DNA of 64,000 bases from Pseudomonas sp. F(2018) (GTDB taxonomy: Bacteria; Pseudomonadota; Gammaproteobacteria; Pseudomonadales; Pseudomonadaceae), in assembly GCF_005508865.1 (NCBI RefSeq), contig NZ_SCOM01000001.1, positions 744,001 through 808,000 of the forward strand, in the 5' to 3' direction. The notes beneath the pieces were generated by a model, which saw only the letters and a list, made by a program, of their open reading frames with translations, did no database searches and had not been told where the DNA came from. A program made the translations under genes and the position numbers. The number at the start of each line of letters is the position of its first letter. The first letter of the stretch is position 1. Of the stretch, positions 55,199 through 63,223 are shown piece by piece.

Positions 55199-55957
55199 TC
55201 ACTCCGCGTTCAGCGCGTGCTGACGGTGGGTGCGCAAGATCCGCGCGTATTCGCCGTTTTCCTGCAGCAGGCGCAGGCCCTTGTCGAATTCTTCGATCAG
55301 CTGCTGGGCTCCCGGCCGGTTGCGCGGCACCAGAAAGTGCAGGGTATTGCTGCCGACCACCCCCTGCGACTCGCTGAAGCGTTCGGCGGCCAGCCCGGAA
55401 CGATGAATGGCGCGCTCGCCGAGCAGGCTGTCGGCGACAAAGAAGTCATCGCGGCCGAGGTCGATCAGGCGTGCGCAGGTGGTCAGGTCCTGCGGCTCGT
55501 GGCGTTGCAGCGTGCCTGCCGCCAGCAGCGGTGCGAGACGGGGAGGGGGGTGCCAGCCCAGCGGCAGGCACATGCGCTTGCCCACCAGCTGTTGCAGGTC
55601 TGGCTCCAGCGGTTGCCCCGCTCTGCTGAACAGTCGCTGGGTGGTTTCGTATAGCACTGCAGAGAACAGATAGTCCGCCTGGCGCTCTGTCGTCGGCAGA
55701 TAGGGGTAGGTGGCATCGAACTGACCCTTGAGCGTCGCCTGATAGCCACGCTTCCAGGGCAGCCAGGTCAGGCTGGTCTGGTGTCCCGCCTGCTGTAGGG
55801 TCTGCTGTACCAGTTCGGTGAGCATGCCGCCATTGGGCAGGTTCTGCCCGGTGAAGGGGGCATACTCGTCGCCGGTCACCAGCCTGATCGAGGCGGCGTT
55901 GGCCAGGCTGCCGAACAGCAGGCCGGCGGCCAGCGGCAGAAGCAGGCGGATCATCAT
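55199..55957 (-). CDS. Orphan periplasmic solute-binding protein, family 3-like
   Basis: The 252-residue protein has a signal peptide (about 1-21, ANA) and the type 3 binding-protein fold. Its start (IRLVTGDEYAPFTGQNLPNG) resembles the protein at 39675 (VRLTNGEWSPYLGQNLP). Two conserved Cys in the central part may form a disulphide. No transport genes are adjacent. It may be a transporter-independent sensor-like binding protein; that is inference. Confidence 0.75.
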   Translation of the reverse strand: MMIRLLLPLAAGLLFGSLANAASIRLVTGDEYAPFTGQNLPNGGMLTELVQQTLQQAGHQTSLTWLPWKRGYQATLKGQFDATYPYLPTTERQADYLFSAVLYETTQRLFSRAGQPLEPDLQQLVGKRMCLPLGWHPPPRLAPLLAAGTLQRHEPQDLTTCARLIDLGRDDFFVADSLLGERAIHRSGLAAERFSESQGVVGSNTLHFLVPRNRPGAQQLIEEFDKGLRLLQENGEYARILRTHRQHALNAE

Positions 55958-56056
55958 GGGCGCGCAGGGGCCTTGGGTCGTGCGCGGCCGGGGTGGCCGC
56001 CCACCTATTCTAGCCCAGCATGAAGTGGCGGGCCGCAGCGGCCCGCCTACCAGATC

Positions 56057-56614
56057 TCACATCATGCGGCGGAACTGGTGCCAGCGGTGCTGCAGGCCCA
56101 CCGCCCAGCCCGGGCTGGCTGGGCCGGTGCCGGCGAGCTCCAGGCCTGGGTGGTGCGCCACCACCTGGCTGAGTATCGGCTCCTGGGCTGGGCTGACATC
56201 GACGAAGAACAGGTGCTTGCCTTCGTGCAGGCGGTCGGCGAAGCGGCGGAACGCGCTGTTGGGCTGCTGCATGCCGAACAGGCTGCCTTCCCAGATGCTG
56301 AAGCCGAGCAGTACCACGGCGAGGAAGACGAACGGAATCCAGCCTGCCGGTGTGGCAGCCCAGTCGTTCAGCCAGGCCAGCAGCAGTACCAGTACTGCCA
56401 GGGCGATGCCGATCAGGCTGCCGATCGAGCCGGAGTGGACCACATCCTGTTTGAGGATCGATGGCACCTCGTTCAAGTGCTGGTGCTGTTCCACTGCCGC
56501 GTCCTGCTCGCTCAGCACGTGAATCTGCTCGGTATTGATGCCGCGAGCCTCCAGCTCGCCTTCCAGGTTCTCCAGATCGTCCAGGTTGTCACTGATGTAG
56601 TAGTGCCGGTTCAT
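56057..56614 (-). CDS. Membrane protein with N-terminal general-stress-like domain
   Basis: The 185-residue product starts with HYYISDNLDDLENLEGELEARG, a pattern like a small cytoplasmic alpha/beta domain found in proteins with ligand-sensing N-terminus. Two helices (about 66-85 and 92-110) follow, and the end holds a repeat of the first fold (KHLFFVDVSPAQEPILSQVV). An ATG at 56614 with a GGAGG-like site is plausible. It stands alone between the binding protein and the diguanylate cyclase. Function unknown. Confidence 0.6.
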   Translation of the reverse strand: MNRHYYISDNLDDLENLEGELEARGINTEQIHVLSEQDAAVEQHQHLNEVPSILKQDVVHSGSIGSLIGIALAVLVLLLAWLNDWAATPAGWIPFVFLAVVLLGFSIWEGSLFGMQQPNSAFRRFADRLHEGKHLFFVDVSPAQEPILSQVVAHHPGLELAGTGPASPGWAVGLQHRWHQFRRMM

Positions 56615-56692
56615 GGCATACCTCCCACCTTCTGCTTGGCGGTCCCCCGGCCGGCCGGTGTTCAGGTCGACGTTGACCTGGTTACATTTTAG

Positions 56693-57742
56693 TCAGTGGC
56701 TGGGAGTGAGGTTGACCGTCGGGCGGTCGATGATGGTGCGGTCACGACCGCTGCTCTTGGCCTGATACAGGCATTGATCGGCGCGTTGCAGCCAGTGGCT
56801 CCAGGGCTCGTCGTCGCGCAGCAGGGCGCCGCCGATAGACATGGTGACCGGTCCGCCGGGCCCGCGTAGGTTGTCGCGGACCGTCGCCAGCAGGTTCTCT
56901 GCTGCCGATTCGAGGCCCTCCGCATCGGTGTCCGGGAGCAGCAGGAGGAATTCCTCGCCGCCGAAGCGGAACAGTCGATCCTCCTGGCGCGAGCAGGCCT
57001 TGATCAGCTTCACGTACTCGATCAGCACCTGATCGCCGGCCTGGTGACCATAGAGGTCGTTGATCTGTTTGAAGTGGTCCAGGTCCATGGCCAGTGCGCC
57101 GTAGCTGCGGCCATGACGGCGCTTGCTGGACACGGCGATCTTCAGTTCCTCGTTCATGGCTCGGCGGTTGCGCGCGCCGGTCAGCGGATCCTGGATGGCC
57201 AGCAGCTGCAGCTGCTCGCGCTGGATGCGGGTGCGGTAGGCGAAGATGAAGGTCAGCACTCCGGCCATAGCGTTGGTGACCAGGAAGGAGATCATCTGGT
57301 AGTTGCTTTCGAACACGCTGCCGGGCACCCACAGCGCGTGGCCTACCAGGCCTGCCAGCACCAGCAGGGTGGCGGCGATGGCCTTGCCGGGCGAGACCAT
57401 GAAGAAGTTGAAGAGGATCAGCGGGTAGATCCAGAACAGGCCGTTGACGCCGAGGTTGATGGCGATCAGCGTGGAGCCCACGGAAAACACGCCGGCCAGG
57501 TACAGGCCGGGCTTCTCCGTGTCACCGGTGCGCCAGGCGTAGACCACCGCCGAAAGGGTGGAGAGCACGATCACGGCATCGGCGATGCCGACCAGGAGAT
57601 TGCCGTGCAGCAGGCGATAGACCGCATAGGGTGAAATGCCGAGCACGCCGATGATGCCCATCAGGGTGATGATGGACAGCTGGAAGTCGTTACGCAGTCG
57701 CTTGAGCATCAGCGCGGCTCTCTGGCTCATGGCCCATTTCAT
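56693..57742 (-). CDS. Diguanylate cyclase, membrane-bound
   Basis: The 349-residue protein has about six N-terminal helices (about 22-168) of a MASE-like type and a C-terminal GGDEF domain with an intact GGEEF (261-265) and an I-site RQED at 252-255. It should make cyclic di-GMP and be feedback-inhibited. The start is uncertain: an ATG at 57730 is also possible, and no good Shine-Dalgarno is seen for either. Confidence 0.88.
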   Translation of the reverse strand: MKWAMSQRAALMLKRLRNDFQLSIITLMGIIGVLGISPYAVYRLLHGNLLVGIADAVIVLSTLSAVVYAWRTGDTEKPGLYLAGVFSVGSTLIAINLGVNGLFWIYPLILFNFFMVSPGKAIAATLLVLAGLVGHALWVPGSVFESNYQMISFLVTNAMAGVLTFIFAYRTRIQREQLQLLAIQDPLTGARNRRAMNEELKIAVSSKRRHGRSYGALAMDLDHFKQINDLYGHQAGDQVLIEYVKLIKACSRQEDRLFRFGGEEFLLLLPDTDAEGLESAAENLLATVRDNLRGPGGPVTMSIGGALLRDDEPWSHWLQRADQCLYQAKSSGRDRTIIDRPTVNLTPSH

Positions 57743-57837
57743 TGTTATGGACCAAGGATGCAGGGCTTTGCTCGTATCGGCAAGGAACTGTTAGGCAAAG
57801 TGCCAGTATCGTTGCGCTTACCGAATTGCCGCGGAAA

Positions 57838-58017
57838 TTACTTCTTGCCGAGGCTGATCTGGCGGCTGGGGGCCCAGGATTGTCCGCTCACGCCCTTGGC
57901 GATCTGCTGGATCTCACCGCCGGATTTGAGGAAGGCGGCGACTTGGGCTTCGAGGGATTCGCTGGTTTCCGAAGCCGGCTGCGGCTTGGGCTGCTGGGTG
58001 GACTTCTTGACTCGCAT
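57838..58017 (-). CDS. 59-residue small basic-helical protein
   Basis: A small frame from ATG 58017 to TAA 57838 gives 59 residues with a G-rich ribosome site (GAGGGGG) just upstream. The product has a hydrophilic lead (RVKKSTQQPKPQPASETSES), a helix (LEAQVAAFLKSGGEIQQIAK) and a basic tail (GVSGQSWAPSRQISLGKK). Strong codon structure and good spacing to neighbours support it as a real gene. It may be co-transcribed with or regulated like the nearby cold-shock gene. Function unknown. Confidence 0.65.
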   Translation of the reverse strand: MRVKKSTQQPKPQPASETSESLEAQVAAFLKSGGEIQQIAKGVSGQSWAPSRQISLGKK

Positions 58018-58071
58018 GGTTCCCCCTCGAGGAATGATTGGCTACGCGGGGCGCAGCGAAGTAACAGGGAT

Positions 58072-58096
58072 AAAAAAACCGGCCCGAAGGCCGGTT
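58072..58096 (-). terminator. Terminator after the cold-shock gene
   Basis: On the minus strand AACCGGCC and GGCCGGTT pair around a short loop, followed by a run of T residues (A7 on the plus strand at 58072-58078). Confidence 0.88.
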
Positions 58097-58114
58097 CTTT
58101 GGACGTCGTACAGA

Positions 58115-58324
58115 TCAGATGACCTGGACTTCGTCAGCTTGCATGCCTTTCTGGCCCTGGACGGCGATGAAGGAAACCTTCTGGCCTTCCTGCAGGCTCT
58201 TGAAGCCGGTGCTCTGGATCGAACGGTAGTGAACGAACAGATCAGCACCGCTTTCCGGAGTGATGAAGCCGAAGCCTTTCTCGTCGTTGAACCACTTGAC
58301 GGTGCCGGTTTGACGTGCGGACAT
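58115..58324 (-). CDS. Cold-shock protein, CspA family
   Basis: The 69-residue OB-fold protein has both RNA-binding motifs, KGFGFI and DLFVHY. It is one of the standard CspA-type RNA chaperones. The leader (58325-58491, about 170 bp) before the ATG is long, as is common for cold-shock genes and possibly temperature-responsive. Which paralog it is cannot be told from the window. Confidence 0.94.
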   Translation of the reverse strand: MSARQTGTVKWFNDEKGFGFITPESGADLFVHYRSIQSTGFKSLQEGQKVSFIAVQGQKGMQADEVQVI

Positions 58325-58491
58325 GGAAAATCTCCTTGAACAAAGTTAACACGGCGCTGGAACAGCCCAGGCCATGACTGAGTGCAAAGAGTAAAGAAAC
58401 CGAGGGGGGTTGGACCGAGATCTAAACCGGTCGATTTGCGGTGACACATGCAGCACAGTCCCGCCACCTTACAGGCACCGCGCTGATTTAC

Positions 58492-59214
58492 CTAATCATT
58501 TCTGCCTTTTCCGGTAAACGGTGCCGGGCAACGGCGCAGATCGGCGGCGCCGACGAAGGGGTTGCTCCAGCCCATCACGCAGGCGATACGCTGGTTGCGC
58601 TGGCGTTCCCAGGCTTCGACCGGATAGTTCCTGCTCCAGGCCTCGAACAGCCGGCGTTCCTGGCGCGACAGCTGCAGGCCATAGCGCTGGCTCATGTAGA
58701 AGTAGGTGCGGGCGATCATGCCGCGCACCTTGGCACGTGGCATTGCCTTGCGCGCCTGGAAGTCCACCACCATCGGGCAGGCACCGTACTGGTCCGGCTG
58801 TTGCGGCAGCCAGGCGAAGGGCAGGTTGCTGCGATCACCGTTGAGCTCGCCGATGCTCGGCACCAGATTGAACAGGTCGGCTTCGGCGCGGCGGAAGGTC
58901 TCGTCGCTGCGCGCGCAGTGCTTGCGTCCACCCTGCTGCCAGCAGCGCCGCTGGTGACCGATGACCCAGGCCGGCACCAGGTGCTCCCACTCGATGCGGG
59001 CGGCGCGTTGCGGATTCTTGCGAGGCTGGTAGCCGCAGCTCTTCAGGTTCACCCGATTGCCGCTGTAGCGACAGCCGCAATAGAACTCCACCGACTGCTG
59101 AGCGTAAAGCTGCCAGGCGATCTTCTTGGCTTCGCTGAAGGTGCGTGGTGGCGCGGCAATTGCGGGCAGGGCGAGAAAGCAGGCGAGCAGCAGCAGGGCA
59201 AAGCGCTTGGGCAT
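58492..59214 (-). CDS. endA: Endonuclease I, secreted
   Basis: From the ATG at 59214 the product has 240 residues with a signal peptide of about 20 residues (ALLLLACFLALPAIA). A second ATG at 59247 adds 11 residues. The endonuclease I fold is shown by RIEWEHLVPAWVIG (with the catalytic His), NLVPSIGELNGDRSNLPFAW and the Cys-rich FYCGCRYSG. It degrades DNA in the periplasm or medium. It sits near the cold-shock gene on the same strand. Confidence 0.9.
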   Translation of the reverse strand: MPKRFALLLLACFLALPAIAAPPRTFSEAKKIAWQLYAQQSVEFYCGCRYSGNRVNLKSCGYQPRKNPQRAARIEWEHLVPAWVIGHQRRCWQQGGRKHCARSDETFRRAEADLFNLVPSIGELNGDRSNLPFAWLPQQPDQYGACPMVVDFQARKAMPRAKVRGMIARTYFYMSQRYGLQLSRQERRLFEAWSRNYPVEAWERQRNQRIACVMGWSNPFVGAADLRRCPAPFTGKGRND

Positions 59215-59353
59215 GAATACGGCATCCCGGAAAAAGCGCCGCATCATACCGATCGGGAAGTGCCTGCCAATCGTGGCACGGCGCTGGCCAGGGCTACTCG
59301 CCGGGAGCCTTGGGGCGTAGCATCGAGGCTATCGATCGACGAGGAGAAACCTC

Positions 59354-59677
59354 ATGCGAACCATTCTGTTGCTGCTGGCCGCCGCACTCAGTGGCGCGGC
59401 GCTGGGCGCCGAGCCGGTGCGCCGCGAGATTCCCATCGAGTATGTCAGCCCCGGTGCCTCCGGTAGCGTCAGCTCTTCCAGTCGCAGCCAGAGCTACGAC
59501 GTCTATGGAGGCCATGCAGTGCCTAGCCAGGGCTATGGCCGCCAGGTGCAGATCATCCAAGGCGGCTCGAGTGTGCAGCAGAGCGGCGGCATTCGACAGA
59601 GCATCGAGTACCCCGGTGGCATCGAGGTGCAGCGGTATCCGGGGCAGAACAGCTACGAAGTGCAGCGCAGCCGCTGA
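59354..59677 (+). CDS. Secreted Ser/Gln-rich small protein
   Basis: The 107-residue protein has a Sec signal (about 1-18, ALG) and a mature region rich in Ser, Gln, Gly and Tyr (SSSSRSQSYDVYGG, YGRQVQIIQGG). No domain is recognised. A GGAG site lies before the ATG. It may be a small periplasmic or exported protein; function unknown. It precedes the phosphatase by 94 bp. Confidence 0.6.
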   Translation: MRTILLLLAAALSGAALGAEPVRREIPIEYVSPGASGSVSSSSRSQSYDVYGGHAVPSQGYGRQVQIIQGGSSVQQSGGIRQSIEYPGGIEVQRYPGQNSYEVQRSR

Positions 59678-59771
59678 CGACTGCTTAACAGTTCGCGCGC
59701 TTCGGGCTGACAGTCTCGGCTCGGCGCAGCATCATGCACGGCAGTGCAGATTCAGAAGGTAGCCAGCAGTC

Positions 59772-60551
59772 ATGTCGATGCAGTCCCTGGGGTTCGCGGC
59801 GCAGAGCGTCTCGGGTCGGGTTCGAGGGCATAACGAAGACGCCGTGCTCTGCCTCCCCGAGCTTGGTCTGTGGGCAGTAGCCGATGGCATGGGTGGCCAC
59901 GAGTGCGGCGAAGTGGCCAGCGCCATGGCCCTGGACACCCTGCGCCAGGCCATTTCGGCAGGCGGCGACCTGGAGGCGGCGATCCACGCGGCCAACCAGG
60001 CGATCCTCGATGCGGTGCAGGAAGACGGCGGCCGGCGCATGGGCAGCACGGTGGTGGCCGCGCGCTTCTTCGACAGCGAGTTCGAGGTGGCCTGGATTGG
60101 CGACAGCCGCGCCTACCGCATCAGCCTGGACGGCATTGCCCGTCTGACCCGCGACCACAGCTGGGTGCAGGCGATGATCGACGCCGGCGAGCTGAGCGTC
60201 GAGGAAGCCCGTCAGCATCCACGCCGCAACATCGTCACCCAGTGCCTGGGGCAGAACGAACAGGCCCTCGAAGTCGGCCGGGTGCAGGGCAGCCTGGCGC
60301 CCGGCGAACTGCTGCTGCTGTGCAGCGACGGCCTGACCGGCGAGCTGAACGATGAGCAGATCCAGGAGGTCTGTGCTGGGGCGGCGACCCTCGATGATCT
60401 GGTCGAACAGCTGATAGGGCTGGCCAATCAGCTGGGCGGCAAGGACAATATCTCCTGCATCGTGCTGGGGCGCAGCATGGCCGAATCGACCGAGATCGAC
60501 GCCAAGCCCCGCAACTTCCTCAGCCGTTGGCTCCATTCCCGCAAGCACTGA
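59772..60551 (+). CDS. PP2C-type Ser/Thr protein phosphatase
   Basis: The 259-residue enzyme has the PPM/PP2C metal-binding motifs RGHNEDA, VADGMGGHECGE, GSTVV, GDSRAYR, CSDGLTGEL and GKDNIS. It is cytoplasmic and should dephosphorylate Thr/Ser. It is followed 17 bp later by a kinase and then an FHA protein, giving a complete on/off signalling unit. Related phosphatases occur in type VI secretion loci (PppA, Stp1), but no such genes are in view. Confidence 0.9.
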   Translation: MSMQSLGFAAQSVSGRVRGHNEDAVLCLPELGLWAVADGMGGHECGEVASAMALDTLRQAISAGGDLEAAIHAANQAILDAVQEDGGRRMGSTVVAARFFDSEFEVAWIGDSRAYRISLDGIARLTRDHSWVQAMIDAGELSVEEARQHPRRNIVTQCLGQNEQALEVGRVQGSLAPGELLLLCSDGLTGELNDEQIQEVCAGAATLDDLVEQLIGLANQLGGKDNISCIVLGRSMAESTEIDAKPRNFLSRWLHSRKH

Positions 60552-60568
60552 ATGATCGACGCACATCC

Positions 60569-62257
60569 ATGAGCACCACTCTGCTTGAAATCCCCGGCTA
60601 CCGGGTGCACGGCCAGTTGGGCAAAGGCGGCATGGCCGAAGTCTTCCTGGCTACCCAGGAATCGCTGAGCCGCAAGGTGGCGATCAAGGTCCTGCGCAGT
60701 GCCGAGGACGAGGCCTTCAGCAAGCGCTTCATCCAGGAAGCGCACATAGTCGCCTCGCTCAACCATCCGTCGATCATCACCATCCATGACATCGACCGCC
60801 TGGCCGATGGTCGCTACTACCTGGCCATGGAGTTTCTACCCGGCGGCGACCTGGCACGGCACAAGGGCGAACTGTTCGCTCCCGAGCGCGCGCTGCAGAT
60901 CATCCGCGAGGTCGCCAGCGGCCTGGCGGTGGTACACGACAAGGGCCTGGTGCACCGCGACGTGAAGCCGGCCAACGTGCTGTTCCGCAGCAACGGCACG
61001 GCGGTGCTCACCGACTTCGGCGTGGCCAAGGACCTGGACATCGACAGCGAGCTGACCCAGTTCGGCGTCGCCGTCGGCAGCCCCGCCTATAGCAGCCCCG
61101 AGCAGGCCCAGTGCCAGCCGCTGGACGCCCGCAGCGACATCTACAGCCTGGGCGTGATCCTCCTGGAGCTGCTCACCGGCAGCAATCCCTATCGCGGCGG
61201 CAATTACACCCAGACCGTGGTCAACCACGTGCAGATGGAGCCGCCACCACTGCCCGACAGCCTCGGCGCCTTCCGCGGCCTGCTGGCGCGCATGCTGGCC
61301 AAGAAGCCGGACGAGCGCTTCGCCGATTGCCGCGCGCTGCTAGCCGCACTGGACGAGATGGAGCTGAGCGACCTGGAAGAGACCCAGCTACGCCCGGCCC
61401 AGCCGGTCAGCGAGCCGGTTGCCGTGGAGGCGCCAGCGCCGCGCAAGCGTCGCTCGGCCATGCCTCTGCTGATAACGCTGAGCGTGCTGGTGCTGATCGG
61501 CACCCTGACCTCGGCCGGCCTGTACATCAAGGAGCAGCGGCAGATCGACGCGCTGCTGGCCGAGGCCGAGCAGCGCTTCACCGCCGGCCAGCTGATTGAG
61601 CCCGCGCAGGACAGCGCCGAGCACTACTTCAACCAGGTGCTGGCGCTCGATGACGACAGCGACGAGGCCCTGGCCGGCCTGCAGCGCATCCGCGAGGCGC
61701 GGATCAAGGTGTTCACCGACCTCGCCGAGCAGCGCCTGACCGATGGCCTGCTGACCGAGCCGGCCGAGGACAGCGCCGACTACTACTACCGCCAGGCCCT
61801 GGCCATCGACCCGCAGCACGCCACCACGCTGGCCGGACTGCAGCGCGTGCTGGACGCGCACATCGCCCGCTACCTGCAGCTGGCCGAGCAGAGCATCGCC
61901 GACAAGCGCCTGCTGCTGCCCGAGGAGGACAGCGCGGTGTATTACTACCGGCAGATCCTCGGCTGGGCCCCGGACAACGCCGACGCCCTGGCCGGGCTCA
62001 GCCACGTGGCGCAGCTGTACCGCGACCTGGCCAGCGCCGCCTACCGGCGCAGCGACTTCCCCGGCGCCCTGGCGATGATCGATCGCGGCCTGGAAGTGGA
62101 GCCGCAGAACGCCGAACTGCTGCAGATGCGCGGCGAACACGAACAACTGCTCGGCGAGGCCCGTGCCGCCCGAACACGCGCCGCCGCGGCCCAGGCCGAG
62201 CGCGAGCGCAACAGCAACCCGATCAAGCGGGCCTGGAACAACATCTTCGGCCAGTAG
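60569..62257 (+). CDS. Membrane-anchored Ser/Thr kinase with C-terminal repeat domain
   Basis: The 562-residue protein starts at ATG 60569. The kinase domain (about 10-262) has the Gly loop LGKGGMAEVFLA, Lys40, HRDVKPANV (129-137) and DFGVAKD (149-155). A transmembrane helix (about 298-320) places residues 321-562 in the periplasm. These contain three repeats (about 329-372, 385-425, 437-477) of the pattern A-E-Q-R-[LF]-x-x-G-x-L-x-x-P-x-x-D-S-A-x-x-Y-Y, then a TPR-like unit (about 486-520). It resembles PpkA-like kinases but with a different sensor. Linked to PP2C and FHA genes. Confidence 0.88.
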   Translation: MSTTLLEIPGYRVHGQLGKGGMAEVFLATQESLSRKVAIKVLRSAEDEAFSKRFIQEAHIVASLNHPSIITIHDIDRLADGRYYLAMEFLPGGDLARHKGELFAPERALQIIREVASGLAVVHDKGLVHRDVKPANVLFRSNGTAVLTDFGVAKDLDIDSELTQFGVAVGSPAYSSPEQAQCQPLDARSDIYSLGVILLELLTGSNPYRGGNYTQTVVNHVQMEPPPLPDSLGAFRGLLARMLAKKPDERFADCRALLAALDEMELSDLEETQLRPAQPVSEPVAVEAPAPRKRRSAMPLLITLSVLVLIGTLTSAGLYIKEQRQIDALLAEAEQRFTAGQLIEPAQDSAEHYFNQVLALDDDSDEALAGLQRIREARIKVFTDLAEQRLTDGLLTEPAEDSADYYYRQALAIDPQHATTLAGLQRVLDAHIARYLQLAEQSIADKRLLLPEEDSAVYYYRQILGWAPDNADALAGLSHVAQLYRDLASAAYRRSDFPGALAMIDRGLEVEPQNAELLQMRGEHEQLLGEARAARTRAAAAQAERERNSNPIKRAWNNIFGQ

Positions 62258-62266
62258 GACCCAGAC

Positions 62267-63127
62267 ATGCTCAAGCTGCACTTCAAAGACAGTCGCCAGG
62301 CCCCGGTCTGGCTGGTGGAGGAACGCTTCACCCTGGGCCAGGACCGGCGCAACAACCTGGTCCTGGAGGATGCCGGGATCAACGCCTTCCATGCGGAAAT
62401 CCGCCAGGACGGCGGCCTCTACTACATCAGCGACTGCGACAGCGAGCTGGGCACCTTCGTCAACGACGAGCGCATCGGCAGCCGCTACCAGCTGCGTTCC
62501 GAGGATCGTGTGCGCCTGGGCGAGGTCGAGCTGCTGCTGGTCGACCCGGGCAAGGCCAAGTCCCATGCCGAGGCCAGCCAGCGCTGGTTCCTCCAGGTGA
62601 TGCAGGGCGAGCACGAGGGCAAGAAATTCCACGTCAGCGGCTCGATGACCTTCGGCCGTTCGGTCAAGTGCGAGCTGTGCTTCAGCGATGCCCAGTTGTC
62701 GCGCCGCCACTGCGAGTTCTTCCTGCGCGACGACGTGCTGGAGGTCAAGGACCTGGCCTCGGCCAACGGCGTGCTGATCAATGGCGAGAAGAGCGCCGCC
62801 GCCGTGCTCAAGCCCGGCGACCAGGTGCGTATGGGCTCGGTGATCCTGCTGGTGATCGGGCCCAAGGTGGATGCCCAGGCGGTGGAGGAGGAGAGCGAAG
62901 ACGCCACGGTGTTCGTGCGCGCCGTCGACCTGCCCACGCCCAAGGCCAAGCCCCAGGCGCGGCCGGCGAGCAGCGCCGCCCCCACGGCCAACCCGCTGCG
63001 CGCCGCCGCACGCGCCCAGGCCGCCCCGGCGCCCGCCACCAAAAGCGGTAGCGGGGCGCTGCGCGTCGCCCTGGTGATCGGCGTGCTGCTGATCGTCGGT
63101 GGGCTGGCCGCTGCCGCGCTGCTCTGA
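62267..63127 (+). CDS. Two-FHA-domain protein with C-terminal membrane helix
   Basis: The 286-residue protein has two FHA domains: residues about 18-93 (FTLGQDRRNNLVLEDAGINA) and 124-198 (FGRSVKCELCFSDAQLSRRH). The second has the canonical GR (130), SxxH (145-148) and NG (167), the first is weaker. An Ala/Pro-rich linker leads to a C-terminal helix (about 264-286) that should tail-anchor it to the inner membrane. It likely binds phosphopeptides made by the neighbouring kinase. Confidence 0.85.
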   Translation: MLKLHFKDSRQAPVWLVEERFTLGQDRRNNLVLEDAGINAFHAEIRQDGGLYYISDCDSELGTFVNDERIGSRYQLRSEDRVRLGEVELLLVDPGKAKSHAEASQRWFLQVMQGEHEGKKFHVSGSMTFGRSVKCELCFSDAQLSRRHCEFFLRDDVLEVKDLASANGVLINGEKSAAAVLKPGDQVRMGSVILLVIGPKVDAQAVEEESEDATVFVRAVDLPTPKAKPQARPASSAAPTANPLRAAARAQAAPAPATKSGSGALRVALVIGVLLIVGGLAAAALL

Positions 63128-63223
63128 TGCCCGATCGGTGAGTGCCGCTGGCGCAGCCTGACAGTGTCTGGCGCCGCTGGCGGGGTTAGCCTTGGCCGAT
63201 TCGCCTCACGCATCGGAGTAGCC

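Noticed and set aside
58325..58491. A riboswitch or small RNA upstream of the cold-shock gene
   Set aside because: The leader is long enough but I cannot identify a conserved structure by eye; a long cold-shock leader explains it.
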